This document shows positions 47,753 through 57,565 of a stretch of 64,000 bases of DNA, one piece after another. This stretch comes from Mogibacterium kristiansenii. GTDB lineage: Bacteria; Bacillota; Clostridia; Peptostreptococcales; Anaerovoracaceae. The stretch spans positions 1 to 64,000 of the forward strand of contig NZ_VUNA01000001.1 of assembly GCF_009695905.1 (NCBI RefSeq), written 5' to 3'. The stretch's first letter is position 1, and each line of letters begins with the position of its first letter. A program made the position numbers and the translations under genes. The notes beneath the pieces are model-generated. The model saw only the letters and a program-made list of their open reading frames with translations, was not told the origin of the DNA and did not search any database.

Positions 47753-49255
47753 ATGGGATTTACGAATAGTCCTTTAGTGGCGTTTACGCTGCTTAGTCCG
47801 AATCATTCCGGACAGCGCACAAAGAGGATTGACAGAATATCACCGCACTGTGTTGTTGGACAGTGCAGCGCAGAAGGCTTGGGGGATTGGTTTCAAAGGC
47901 CGTCAACCCAGGCCTCTTCCAATTATGGCATTGATAAGGATGGCAGGGTTGGCATGTATGTGGAAGAAAAGAATCGTTCCTGGTGTACTTCCAGCAATGA
48001 GAATGATCAGAGAGCAGTTACCATTGAGTGCGCTTCCGGCAAGGCGGAACCTTATGCAATGAATGAGGTGGTCTATGACAGGCTGATTGACTTGTGTGTG
48101 GATATCTGCCAGAGAAATGGCAAGAAGAAGCTGCTTTGGTTTGGAGATAAGGACAAGTCTTTGAGCTATCAGCCGAAGGAGGATGAAATGCTCATCACGG
48201 TTCACAGATGGTTTTCCAATAAGAGCTGTCCGGGGAACTGGCTTTATGCAAGGCTGGGTGATTTGGCTACGAAGGTTACAGCGAGACTTAGCGGTGAAGA
48301 AGCAGAAGCGATTCCTTCAGGGATGCAGGCGAGAGAGTTTGTTTCACTGTCTGAGGAACAGGTGATTGCAAAGGTTGGTGCTTTGTTTACGGCTGATCAG
48401 AAGGAGAGTGGTATTCTGGCATCTGTATCTATGGCTCAGTTTATTTTGGAGAGTGGTTATGGTAAGAGTGAACTTGCTCAGGGGGCGAATAACTGCTTTG
48501 GAATGAAGAAATCACTTTCAGGCAATACCTGGGGTGGTTCTACCTGGGATGGCAGCTCTGTTTATACAAAGAAGACTCAGGAGCAGAATGTGGATGGAAG
48601 CTATGTGACCATTACTGCTGATTTCCGAAGATATGGTTGTGTGGAGGATTCCATTGCAGACCACAGTGCTTATCTGCTTGGAGCGAAGAATGGCAGCAAG
48701 CTTAGATATGATGGCTTGAAGGGATGTACAGATTATAAGAAGGCTGTACAGATTATCAAAGACGGTGGATATGCTACGAGCCTTACTTATGTGGACAAGC
48801 TCTGCAGCATTATTAAGAGATGGAAACTGACTCAGTATGATATGGCCGGCGAGGCTTCGGATGTGGTGAAGTATTATCGTGTAAGGAAGAGTTGGGAGGA
48901 TGCAAAATCTCAGCTTGGTGCTTATACGGTGCTTGCCAATGCAAAGGCTATGGCTGATAAGCATCCGGGGTATGAGGTGTATGATTGGAATGGAAGGCAG
49001 GTTTATCCTGAGGTGGCAGAAGGTGCTACAAGTGGGATGAGCAATGCCGATTGCCCGTTCTTGGTGAAGGTTAGTATTTCTGATCTGAATATCAGGAAGG
49101 GTGCTGGAACTAATACGGCTAAGACAGGGCAGTACACTGGAATAGGTGTATTCACTATCGTTGAAGTCAGAGAAGGTAAAGGCTCTGATGCCGGATGGGG
49201 TAGACTTAAATCCGGTGCCGGGTGGATTGCTTTGTCGTATTGTGAAAGAGTTTAA
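47753..49255 (+). CDS. Two-domain endolysin: amidase plus glucosaminidase with SH3 domain
   Basis: 500 residues from the ATG at 47753. Residues 1-175 are an N-acetylmuramoyl-L-alanine amidase of the Amidase_2/PGRP type (SPHCVVGQCSAEGLGDWFQ, TIECASGKA, HRWFSNKSCPGNWLY with zinc-binding His/Cys). Residues 195-365 are an endo-beta-N-acetylglucosaminidase (FTADQKESGILASVSMAQFI then LESGYGKSELA with the catalytic Glu). The C-terminal SH3_3 domain (ISDLNIRKGAGTNTAKTG) binds peptidoglycan. It cuts two bonds of the cell wall and needs the holin for release. Confidence 0.93.
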   Translation: MGFTNSPLVAFTLLSPNHSGQRTKRIDRISPHCVVGQCSAEGLGDWFQRPSTQASSNYGIDKDGRVGMYVEEKNRSWCTSSNENDQRAVTIECASGKAEPYAMNEVVYDRLIDLCVDICQRNGKKKLLWFGDKDKSLSYQPKEDEMLITVHRWFSNKSCPGNWLYARLGDLATKVTARLSGEEAEAIPSGMQAREFVSLSEEQVIAKVGALFTADQKESGILASVSMAQFILESGYGKSELAQGANNCFGMKKSLSGNTWGGSTWDGSSVYTKKTQEQNVDGSYVTITADFRRYGCVEDSIADHSAYLLGAKNGSKLRYDGLKGCTDYKKAVQIIKDGGYATSLTYVDKLCSIIKRWKLTQYDMAGEASDVVKYYRVRKSWEDAKSQLGAYTVLANAKAMADKHPGYEVYDWNGRQVYPEVAEGATSGMSNADCPFLVKVSISDLNIRKGAGTNTAKTGQYTGIGVFTIVEVREGKGSDAGWGRLKSGAGWIALSYCERV

Positions 49256-49275
49256 TTGAATAACGAAAAGTTATT

Positions 49276-49323
49276 GAGCCTGTGGTTGTCTGATATGTTT
49301 CAGATATCTACAGGCTCTTTTTA
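49276..49323 (+). terminator. Terminator ending the late operon
   Basis: GAGCCTGT / ACAGGCTC stem with extended interior pairing (TCTGATA / TCAGATA) followed by TTTTT. Confidence 0.9.
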
Positions 49324-49369
49324 ATTTTAGAAATACTATAGTTACACATTAAATCAATAAAGTCTCATA

Positions 49370-49398
49370 TTGACATTTTTCGGAGAAACGAGTATGAT
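49370..49398 (+). promoter_or_regulatory. Promoter of the K+ channel/AAA+ accessory cluster
   Basis: TTGACA (49370-49375), 17-bp spacer, TATGAT (49393-49398). It stands between the late terminator and the HTH gene, so the accessory cluster has its own constitutive-type promoter and should be expressed in the lysogen. Confidence 0.8.
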
Positions 49399-49454
49399 AG
49401 AAATTGGCTTATTACGCCTTGAAGTATGTTGTGCTGTTAGATAAAGAGGTGCGC

Positions 49455-49676
49455 ATGATAGAAGGATATAGTACAGTAAAAAGCATTGCTGAAAAATGGA
49501 GATTAACGGAACGTACTGTGCAAATAATGTGCGCAGAGGGAAAAATCAAAGGTGCTACTAAATTTGGTGGTGTTTGGGCTATCCCTTCTGATGCAAAAAA
49601 ACCCACAGATAATAGAGTGATATCCGGTGAATATAAAAATTGGAGAAGGAAGAAACATGAGGAAACGGCTTTATGA
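49455..49676 (+). CDS. Small HTH (MerR/excisionase-like) protein
   Basis: 73 residues from the ATG at 49455 (AAGAGGTGCGC upstream). STVKSIAEKWRLTERTVQIM, then CAEGKIKGATKFGGVWAIPS is the helix-turn-helix plus wing of AlpA/excisionase-like proteins. It may regulate the cluster's promoter or act in excision. It overlaps the channel gene by 20 bp. Confidence 0.7.
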   Translation: MIEGYSTVKSIAEKWRLTERTVQIMCAEGKIKGATKFGGVWAIPSDAKKPTDNRVISGEYKNWRRKKHEETAL

Positions 49677-50400
49677 AGTTATAGAAGTCGCTGATGAAAA
49701 GGATAATCTAAGCAAGTTCTATGATGTTTTTATGATGATTGTGATTGTCTGTAGCTTAGTTCCAATCGCTACAAAAGGGGTGGGACTTTTTTCGCCAATT
49801 ATAGATCATGTGACAGCAGTTATTTTCATCATAGATTACCTGTTAAGACTTGTCACGGCAGACTTAAAACTGAAAAAAGGAGCGAAATCCTTTTGTTTAT
49901 ATCCGATAACACCAATGGCAATTATTGATTTGCTTTCAATACTGCCGTCGATAATTGCTGTAAGTGAAGCCTTGAGAATTCTTAAGGTATTAAGGCTACT
50001 AAGAACATTGAAAGTGTTTAGGGTGTTCAAGGTTATAAGATATTCAAAGAGTATCTCGATAATTATTAATGTATTCAAAAGGCAGAAAGAATCCTTATTG
50101 GTTGTATGTGGACTGGCTGTCGGTTATATCTTGATTTCAGCATTAATTGTTTTAAGCGTAGAGCCAGAAACATTTCCGACATTTTTCGATGCTGTTTATT
50201 GGGCAACAGTATCATTAACAACCGTGGGGTATGGAGATATTTATCCTGTATCAATGGCAGGAAAGATTATTACAATGTGCTCAACATTATTTGGAATAGC
50301 AATAGTTGCCCTACCAGCTGGTATTGTTACAGCTGGTTATATGGACGAATTAAATAAAATCAGGAAAGAGAAGGTGGATAAAGATGGGCCTGAGGTATAG
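49657..50400 (+). CDS. Voltage-gated K+ channel-type membrane protein
   Basis: 247 residues from the ATG at 49657 (GGAAG upstream). Six-helix layout of a single Kv subunit. The S4 sensor is ALRILKVLRLLRTLKVFRVF (about 105-124), with basic residues every third position. The pore loop ends in the exact K+ filter TTVGYGD (about 187-193). S6 is AIVALPAGIVTAGYM. The short C-terminus has no RCK/TrkA domain. A complete channel in a prophage is unusual; its gene overlaps both neighbours (20 and 17 bp), so it works with the DUF4236 protein and the AAA+ protein. Possible roles are membrane depolarisation upon infection or superinfection exclusion (inference). Confidence 0.92.
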   Translation: MRKRLYEVIEVADEKDNLSKFYDVFMMIVIVCSLVPIATKGVGLFSPIIDHVTAVIFIIDYLLRLVTADLKLKKGAKSFCLYPITPMAIIDLLSILPSIIAVSEALRILKVLRLLRTLKVFRVFKVIRYSKSISIIINVFKRQKESLLVVCGLAVGYILISALIVLSVEPETFPTFFDAVYWATVSLTTVGYGDIYPVSMAGKIITMCSTLFGIAIVALPAGIVTAGYMDELNKIRKEKVDKDGPEV

Positions 50401-51904
50401 GAAGAGCATTAATTTAGGTGGTGGCTTCAGAGTGAATTTTAGTAAATCTGGAGTGGGTTACAGCTGGGGTGGCAAAGGTTACAGAGTTACCAAAAAAGCT
50501 GGCGGTGGAGTAAGAAAAACCTATTCTATTCCAGGGACAGGTCTGTCATGGGTTGATGATAGTAGCGGAAGAAAGAAAAAAGCCACTGGAAATAGTGCAA
50601 ACAATAATTTTTCACAACCGGTAGTTCAGAATACAGGCAATCTTTTATATCAAGCAGAAGAGGCCAATGTCAAACAACTGGTTACAGAGAATACACAGGA
50701 TTTTCTTGATGCGATAAAGAAATATTCTGGAATTAGAACATTGCTAATATGGGTAACGATTATTTCTCTTTTGCTGACACCAGGAACACCATTTTTTATA
50801 GTTCTATTCTTTGCTGGCATAGCAGGAGTTATTTATCTGTCTGCGACAAAAAAGATATCTGTGGAATACGAATTTGATGAATACGGCAAACGAAGAATTC
50901 AAATGATGGATCAAGCTATGGGGATGCTCATAAATAATAGAAGCATTTGGCAGGTCAACACTATTCAAGCAAATGCTTCACGAAAAACGAATGCAGGTGC
51001 ATCTCAAAGCGTTGGACGTAAAATAGTAAAATTCCAGAAAAAGAAACCGTTCTTTTTGAAAACTGATGCTACATGTTATCACATCAAGTTGCTAAGAGAT
51101 AATGTATTTATACTGCCTGACAGACTGATTATAAAAGGTAAGAAGGGGTGGGGAGCAGTAGACTATTCTGAATTGCATATGGGTGTAGGTAATGTAGTAT
51201 TCATTGAAAGCGGTGCAGTTCCTAAAGATGCACAAATAGTGGGACATACATGGCAGTATGTGAATAAGAATGGAACTGCGGATAAGAGATTTAAAAATAA
51301 TCGACAGCTTCCTAAATGTAATTACGGAAGCATTGAATTTACGTCGGATACAGGATTAGATATTATTTTATATATTTCTAACATTGGAAATGCCCAGCAG
51401 TTCTCTTCTATCGTAAAAGTTATGATTGAAGAAGCTCAGCAAGCAAGATTGCTTGCGGCACAAGAGCCAGCGCTTACACAACATGAAAGCGAATCCTATG
51501 AGTTTGACAATTCAGAAGACTTCCAAGAAATCAATAGTTACTCGGAAGTCAAGCCGGAAGCCTCTGATATGGATGTGGTTAAAAACACAGGGAATCCTAG
51601 CAACATGATGGATTATATGCCAATCGACGTCAGTGAGTCTGAAAGAATTGTATTAGAAGCTTTTTGGAATGGACTTATTGAGAATGGGCTTCCAACAGTC
51701 TGCAAATGCAGACGCATAGGAGACGGGACTATTGAGGTGAACTATAAGGGTTCTAATGTTGGTGCTGTAAGTCTTAGAGATGGTAATTTGTCAATTAGCT
51801 ATCCAATGGGGAATAGTGGAAAAATAAAGACAGTGGACGGAACCGTTGAAGAGTTGGCAGAAAAAACAAGCAACTGGCTGAGATATATCATCAATTACTT
51901 ATAG
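50384..51904 (+). CDS. DUF4236-domain membrane protein
   Basis: 506 residues. The N-terminal 60 residues match DUF4236: GLRYRKSINLGGGFRVNFSK, GYSWGGKGYRVTKKAGGG, TYSIPGTGLSWV. Two adjacent hydrophobic segments at about 118-155 (LLIWVTIISLLLTPG, FFIVLFFAGIAGVIYLS) form a hairpin anchor. The middle domain (YHIKLLRDNVFILPDRLIIK) is PH- or beta-barrel-like by eye. The C-terminal 90 residues are separated by an acidic linker and fold separately (SERIVLEAFWNGLIENGLPT). DUF4236 has no known function but recurs in phage-related and defence-like clusters. Overlaps the channel gene by 17 bp. Confidence 0.8.
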   Translation: MGLRYRKSINLGGGFRVNFSKSGVGYSWGGKGYRVTKKAGGGVRKTYSIPGTGLSWVDDSSGRKKKATGNSANNNFSQPVVQNTGNLLYQAEEANVKQLVTENTQDFLDAIKKYSGIRTLLIWVTIISLLLTPGTPFFIVLFFAGIAGVIYLSATKKISVEYEFDEYGKRRIQMMDQAMGMLINNRSIWQVNTIQANASRKTNAGASQSVGRKIVKFQKKKPFFLKTDATCYHIKLLRDNVFILPDRLIIKGKKGWGAVDYSELHMGVGNVVFIESGAVPKDAQIVGHTWQYVNKNGTADKRFKNNRQLPKCNYGSIEFTSDTGLDIILYISNIGNAQQFSSIVKVMIEEAQQARLLAAQEPALTQHESESYEFDNSEDFQEINSYSEVKPEASDMDVVKNTGNPSNMMDYMPIDVSESERIVLEAFWNGLIENGLPTVCKCRRIGDGTIEVNYKGSNVGAVSLRDGNLSISYPMGNSGKIKTVDGTVEELAEKTSNWLRYIINYL

Positions 51905-51935
51905 TGATAACCGTTCGACGATAAAGGAGACAAAC

Positions 51936-54900
51936 ATGGCAAAAAAGTCAAAGGAATTAATACAATTGCTTTTTCCTGAGTACCAGATTAAGGCCTGTGT
52001 AGATGAGAGAGGATTTATAGCTAAAAATCAGCAGAGTACAAACTATGCACAAAAATCGACACAGACAATTAACAGGGGAAATATTCAACAACAAAATGCC
52101 CCAGCTTCGACTCCGTTACAGCGTGGAGCTGGAACAAATACTGCCACTGCCACGCCGGTACAGTCGGTAAAAACTCCGGTGAAAACATATACGCCTTCCA
52201 AGGAGGAAACTAAGGCGGCAAGCAGGGCTATAGATGCATTTGATGGATTATCGAATGAATTGAAAAAATATTGGGTTGGCTCTGATAACGATAGAAATTC
52301 ATTATGCAAAGCTTTCCAGAGACCATATGTTAGGGGATTTGATAATGTAAAACCCAAAAATGCAATACTTGTTTTGGGATCAGAAAGTCGTGGAAAAGTA
52401 TATGCAGTCAGATGTATTACCGAACTTTTGAAGGAAAAGAAAGTATTCAGATACGCACCAGTAGCAACGGTGGACATGTCTGACTATACAGCCGATTCAT
52501 CAAATACATTATTCCTAAGTGATTTATTCAAGGCATTAAATACTAACACAGAGACAGTAGTATTTGAGAATGTTGATAAATCTTCTTTGGGACAATTGGA
52601 TATTATATATCAGCTACTCACAGAAGGAACATATAAACTTTCAAAGAGATATATGGTTAATAATGGCAGTCTTGTGGAAGCAACAGGAGTGCTAAATACG
52701 GAACTTGTGTCGGAAATTGCCACTAATGGTAAGTTTTTTGCAATGACATCAGTTCTTCCTCAGTCAAAAATTATTTCTGTTCTAGGAAATAAAATTGTCA
52801 AAGAACTTGGAGACATTATTACATTAGATCCAATTGGTGAAGGTCAAGTTAAGGATTTGGCTTACACTCTCTGCGTAAATTTGGTTGCTAAATGTAAAAA
52901 GAACTTACATATAAATATAGAATTTGATGATCAGATTGTCGAGGCTCTTAGCCGAAAATATAATCCGGCACAAGGTGTAAAGGGTCTTGAAGACCATATA
53001 GATGACCATTTGTATGAAACGCTTTCAGAAATGAAGCTTCAGGAAATTCTCTGGGATGATGAAAGCGCAAAGCTTACTTATGAAGATGGATACTGTGTTG
53101 TGCTTAAGGGTGGAGAAGTTATTAAAACATCTTCATATCTTAAAAATTTTAACGCATTAGAACTTGAAGAAGCACGAAAAGAGCTTGAACAGGTCATTGG
53201 TCTGGCAAAAGTTAAGGAATATGTCTTAAATCTTGAAACAAACTATAAAGTCCAGAAAATGCGTGAAGGAAAAGGACTCAAAAAGTCTGATATTTCCATG
53301 CATATGATTTTTGTTGGAAACCCTGGTACAGGAAAGACAACTATTGCACGAATTGTTGCGAAATACTTGAAAGCAATTGGGGTTCTTTCATCAGGACATT
53401 TATGTGAGGTTACAAGAGCTGATTTAGTGGGACAGTATGCAGGACATACAGCTGTAAAGACTACTGAGGTTATTAATGGAGCTATAGGAGGGGTCTTATT
53501 TATTGATGAAGCATACTCTTTATGTCGGGATAAGAATGATGCTTTTGGATTAGAGGCGATAGATGCTTTGGTCAAGGGAATGGAAGATAACAGGGATGAT
53601 TTGGTGGTTATCCTTGCGGGATATGAAGATGAAATGCAAGAATTCCTTAAAGCGAATTCTGGATTAAAATCAAGATTCCCTAATACTGTCCACTTTGAGG
53701 ATTATACCGTAGATGAGATGCTTGCAATTGCAAAAGTTACAGCTGCATCGAAGGGATACAAGATTGATGCTGATTGTGAAGAGGGACTGGTACATCAGAT
53801 TGAAAAGCATCAGATAAAAGGAAAGAACGATGGCGGTAACGGAAGATTAATTAGAAATCTTATTGAAGCAGCCGTCTTGAATCAGTCTCAGCGAATTGTA
53901 AATGATTCAAGCGCAGACATGGAGCTACTTTGCAAGGCGGATTTTGGCTTTGATAAAGTAGTTGAATTTGATCTTGAAAAGAGCCTGGCGGAAGTTATTG
54001 GAATGGAAGAGGTGAAGAAATTCATCCGTACCCAGTACACTATGTTACAGGCCAATAAAAAGCGTAAAAAAGCAAATATAGATGTTGATACGACACAGTC
54101 TCTTAATATGATTTTTGCTGGTAATCCAGGAACTGGTAAAACTACAATGGCACGCATTGTGGCTGATATGTTTCATTCTATGGATATACTGAAGTCAGGT
54201 CAGCTTGTTGAAGTGGATAAAGGCGGTCTTGTGGCTCAGTATGTTGGACAAACTGCAAAAAAGACGGAAGAAGTTTTTAAGTCTGCATTAGGTGGAGTGC
54301 TGTTTATAGATGAAGCATATTCTATTACGAATGACGGAAGCAGTTTTGGACAAGAGTGTATTGATACTCTTGTGAAATTAATAGAGGATTATCGTGGTGA
54401 GATAGTTGTTATTCTTGCAGGATATAGCAAGGAAATGAAAGAATTTATGAAGTCGAATTCAGGCTTAGAGTCAAGATTTCCTCTGTTTGTAGAATTTCCA
54501 GACTATTCCGCTGGTGAGCTTTATCAGATCGGTTTAAAAATGATTCATGCGAGAGGATTTCGTATGGATTTGGATGGACAAAAGGCATTTGAAAATGAAA
54601 TCACAGATCAGAAACAGTATGCAACAGAAAATTCTGGAAATGGTCGTATGGTAAGGAACCTTATCGATGAAATTATTCGTAAACAATCTGTAAGAGTGAT
54701 TGAAGAGAATGTTGAACATGAGGAAACAAATCTGATTAAACCAGAGGACATCAGAGGAGAGGATAAGCTTAAGAACTTTGATTTAGAAAAAGAGCTTTCT
54801 GGAATTATTGGTCTTACATCAGTAAAAGATTTTGTGAGGACGCAATATAGGATGTGCCTTGCAACAGAAAAACGTAGAAAAGCAGATCTCAAGGTAGATA

Positions 54901-56387
54901 CAACACAATCATTAAATATGATTTTTGTTGGAAATCCTGGAACAGGAAAAACAACCATAGCAAGAGTCGTAGCAGATATGTTTAAGTCTATGGGAATACT
55001 GAAGAAGGGGCAGCTTATCGAAACGGATAAGACAGGTTTGATTGCCGAATATGTTGGACAGACGGCAAAGAAAACGGAAGATGTATTTAAGTCTGCAATT
55101 GGAGGGGTACTATTCATTGATGAAGCATATTCCATCACAAATGATGGAAGTAGTTTCGGTCAGGAATGCATAGATACACTTGTCAAGTTGATTGAGGATC
55201 ATAAGGGAGAGCTTATTGTCATTCTTGCTGGATATAGTAAAGAAATGAATGATTTTATGAAAGCTAACTCTGGCTTAGAGTCAAGATTTCCATTAAGAAT
55301 AGATTTTCCTGATTATTCGGCTTCTGAACTATATGAAATTTGTAAGCAGATGATAACAGGGCGAGGCTTTAGTCTTGCTGAAGGTTCGGATAAACTAATA
55401 GAAGAAGAGATTCAAAAATTAAAAAGACATGCGACTGCATCATCTGGAAATGGTCGTATGGTAAGAAATTTTGTCGAAAGCATAATACGAAGACAAAGTT
55501 CAAGAATTGCAACAGAGGATATTTCCGGAAATGAACTTACAATGATTCTGCCAGTTGATATTAGAGCAGCAGAAACAGTGGTTGAAGGATTTGATTTAGA
55601 AGCTGAATTAGCAAAAGTTATAGGTCTTGATTCTGTTAAAAAATACATTCGTAGTCTTAATGCAAGGCTTAAGTTACAGGCAGAGAGAAAGAAGGCTGGT
55701 CTTAAAACCGATAGCACGCAGACAATGCATATGATTTTTGCTGGAAATCCAGGAACTGGAAAGACAATGATGGCTAGAACGGTTGCGAATGTTCTGTATA
55801 ACATGAATGTTATTCAAAGTAATAAGTTGGTGGAAACAGACAGATCTGGTCTAGTCGCAGGATATGTTGGTCAGACAGCAATTAAGACAAGAGAGGTAAT
55901 AGAAACTGCTCTGGGCGGGGTTTTATTTATCGATGAAGCCTATGCTTTAGCACAGGGCGGAGATAATGATTTTGGTCAAGAGGCAATCGATACACTTGTA
56001 AAAATGATGGATGATAACAGAGATCGATTAGTTGTTATCCTTGCTGGCTATAGTGATGACATGAATAAATTCCTTGATAAAAATGCAGGATTACATTCAA
56101 GATTTGCCAATATCATCGAATTTCCAGATTATAGTACAGATGAGCTTATGCAGATTGCAGATGGATTCTATTCTGAACAGGGATATGTGTTGAGTGAAGC
56201 TGGTAAAGTATTGCTCAGACAAAAGTTAGAGGTGGCTAAAACCAATAAACAGTTTGGAAATGGACGTTATGTAAGGAATGTGTTTGAAAGATCACTGAAC
56301 AATCAGGCATTGCGATTAAGTAATCTCACAGAGTATACGAAAGAAGCTCTTGTGACCATTACAGAAGAAGACATAAAGGAGGCGTAA
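51936..56387 (+). CDS. Giant protein with one degenerate and four CbxX/SpoVK-type AAA+ modules
   Basis: 1,483 residues. An N-terminal low-complexity segment (about 25-90) leads to a degenerate AAA domain with GSESRGKV in place of Walker A (about 148) and VVFENVD in place of Walker B. Four CbxX/CfqX/EccA-like modules follow, with GNPGTGKT at about 461, 728, 998 and 1269, each about 270 residues apart. Every module has GGVLFIDEAY as Walker B, and ILAGY, SRFP and NGRMVRN/NGRYVRN motifs. Modules 2 and 3 are most alike, suggesting duplication. CbxX ATPases act as remodelling rings; one chain could supply most of a hexamer. It lies in the channel/DUF4236 cluster and is followed 4 bp later by a membrane protein gene. 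Function is unknown. Confidence 0.9.
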   Translation: MAKKSKELIQLLFPEYQIKACVDERGFIAKNQQSTNYAQKSTQTINRGNIQQQNAPASTPLQRGAGTNTATATPVQSVKTPVKTYTPSKEETKAASRAIDAFDGLSNELKKYWVGSDNDRNSLCKAFQRPYVRGFDNVKPKNAILVLGSESRGKVYAVRCITELLKEKKVFRYAPVATVDMSDYTADSSNTLFLSDLFKALNTNTETVVFENVDKSSLGQLDIIYQLLTEGTYKLSKRYMVNNGSLVEATGVLNTELVSEIATNGKFFAMTSVLPQSKIISVLGNKIVKELGDIITLDPIGEGQVKDLAYTLCVNLVAKCKKNLHINIEFDDQIVEALSRKYNPAQGVKGLEDHIDDHLYETLSEMKLQEILWDDESAKLTYEDGYCVVLKGGEVIKTSSYLKNFNALELEEARKELEQVIGLAKVKEYVLNLETNYKVQKMREGKGLKKSDISMHMIFVGNPGTGKTTIARIVAKYLKAIGVLSSGHLCEVTRADLVGQYAGHTAVKTTEVINGAIGGVLFIDEAYSLCRDKNDAFGLEAIDALVKGMEDNRDDLVVILAGYEDEMQEFLKANSGLKSRFPNTVHFEDYTVDEMLAIAKVTAASKGYKIDADCEEGLVHQIEKHQIKGKNDGGNGRLIRNLIEAAVLNQSQRIVNDSSADMELLCKADFGFDKVVEFDLEKSLAEVIGMEEVKKFIRTQYTMLQANKKRKKANIDVDTTQSLNMIFAGNPGTGKTTMARIVADMFHSMDILKSGQLVEVDKGGLVAQYVGQTAKKTEEVFKSALGGVLFIDEAYSITNDGSSFGQECIDTLVKLIEDYRGEIVVILAGYSKEMKEFMKSNSGLESRFPLFVEFPDYSAGELYQIGLKMIHARGFRMDLDGQKAFENEITDQKQYATENSGNGRMVRNLIDEIIRKQSVRVIEENVEHEETNLIKPEDIRGEDKLKNFDLEKELSGIIGLTSVKDFVRTQYRMCLATEKRRKADLKVDTTQSLNMIFVGNPGTGKTTIARVVADMFKSMGILKKGQLIETDKTGLIAEYVGQTAKKTEDVFKSAIGGVLFIDEAYSITNDGSSFGQECIDTLVKLIEDHKGELIVILAGYSKEMNDFMKANSGLESRFPLRIDFPDYSASELYEICKQMITGRGFSLAEGSDKLIEEEIQKLKRHATASSGNGRMVRNFVESIIRRQSSRIATEDISGNELTMILPVDIRAAETVVEGFDLEAELAKVIGLDSVKKYIRSLNARLKLQAERKKAGLKTDSTQTMHMIFAGNPGTGKTMMARTVANVLYNMNVIQSNKLVETDRSGLVAGYVGQTAIKTREVIETALGGVLFIDEAYALAQGGDNDFGQEAIDTLVKMMDDNRDRLVVILAGYSDDMNKFLDKNAGLHSRFANIIEFPDYSTDELMQIADGFYSEQGYVLSEAGKVLLRQKLEVAKTNKQFGNGRYVRNVFERSLNNQALRLSNLTEYTKEALVTITEEDIKEA

Positions 56388-56391
56388 GAAC

Positions 56392-56844
56392 ATGAAAAAT
56401 GTAATTTCAAACATTTTGGCAATCTTATGGTTCTTTGGTGTATTGATATGGACAGTCCTTTTCTTGTTTATTGGTAATATAATGATTTTCTTTATGGATA
56501 TTGTAGGTATGCTAAAGACAGGATTCACAACATCTACTATAGGGTTTGCATTTTTATTTATCGCCGGTTTTGTGTTTGCAATAACAGGATGGGTTCCAGC
56601 ATTCCGTAGATGCTATTATAAGTTACCTTGGCTGTATCCGTTGAGCATGATGCTTACAATGCATTTGGGAATTCTCTCAATAGCAGAAACTATATTGGCA
56701 AAAGGATTTGAGGTTATAAGTACACCAAGACATGTGGTTGCAATTGTTATTATGATTATACAGGTAATTGTGTGTAGAGTATTGATGTGTATTTATCTAA
56801 AGAAAAATCCGATGGTTTTGCATAAATATGACAGAGTTGAGTAG
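56392..56844 (+). CDS. Four-helix membrane protein of the AAA+ cluster
   Basis: 150 residues. Hydrophobic segments at about 5-30 (NILAILWFFGVLIWTVLFLF), 48-66 (TIGFAFLFIAGFVFAITGW), 78-100 and 115-137 (VVAIVIMIIQVIVCRVLMCI). Ends in a short basic tail. No family recognised. The ATG is 5 bp from the AAA+ stop and the gene ends near the next start, so it is part of the same operon. Confidence 0.75.
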   Translation: MKNVISNILAILWFFGVLIWTVLFLFIGNIMIFFMDIVGMLKTGFTTSTIGFAFLFIAGFVFAITGWVPAFRRCYYKLPWLYPLSMMLTMHLGILSIAETILAKGFEVISTPRHVVAIVIMIIQVIVCRVLMCIYLKKNPMVLHKYDRVE

Positions 56845-56857
56845 GAGGGACATCATT

Positions 56858-57514
56858 ATGAATGAAATTCGTGAAGAAGAAAAAAAACAGCAAGCTAATG
56901 GTGTTCCACAGGGAGCCAACTCAAATCAATTTAAGCCATTGGATGATACTAGAGAATATATCCCTGAAATTGGACAAGAAACATATGATAATCCTACAGC
57001 AGGCATATCTCCATTTACCAAACGAATAAAGAAAGGTGCATGGATATTGTTGGGGGTTGCAATAGCAGGAATCATTGCTTATGGAACTATGAGTACTAGT
57101 AAATCAGTAGATACTAGTGATGATGCCGCTGTAGCCTTGGAATCTCATATGTCAACCTCATTGGCAGCAGGAACCAAGCTTATGTCATCAGATGATAATT
57201 ATGTGGGTGGAGATTTGACGATAACCCATAATTCAAATGCCGATGAAACAACATTATATGTTTGGGATTATGCAGCTGAAGATGGAGATTATGTTGAAGT
57301 AATTGTAAATGGAACATCTTTAGGAGAGCCATTCATGATAAAAAATAAGCCTGTTACATTCACAGTGCCTACAGTTGGAGAAGTTCAAGTTGTTGGAACT
57401 AGAGATGGCGGTGGCGGAATAACATACGCTGTTTATTATGATATGAATCACACGACATATTTTAACGGCGTGGATCAAGGTGGTAACAATACTTATACAT
57501 TAGTACGTGAGTGA
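56858..57514 (+). CDS. Membrane-anchored protein with extracellular beta domain
   Basis: 218 residues from the ATG at 56858 (AGGAGG 9 bases upstream). The N-terminal 65 residues are charged and cytoplasmic. One helix at about 70-88 (AWILLGVAIAGIIAYGTM) follows. The outer part is a beta-sandwich-like domain (ADETTLYVWDYAAEDGDYVE, KPVTFTVPTVGEVQVVGTRD) ending in aromatic repeats. It may be a sensor or plug outside the membrane. No family recognised. Confidence 0.7.
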   Translation: MNEIREEEKKQQANGVPQGANSNQFKPLDDTREYIPEIGQETYDNPTAGISPFTKRIKKGAWILLGVAIAGIIAYGTMSTSKSVDTSDDAAVALESHMSTSLAAGTKLMSSDDNYVGGDLTITHNSNADETTLYVWDYAAEDGDYVEVIVNGTSLGEPFMIKNKPVTFTVPTVGEVQVVGTRDGGGGITYAVYYDMNHTTYFNGVDQGGNNTYTLVRE

Positions 57515-57565
57515 GCAAGATGAGGGAAGTGACGTTTGTTGCTTCCCGTTTTAATAGGGGATTTT

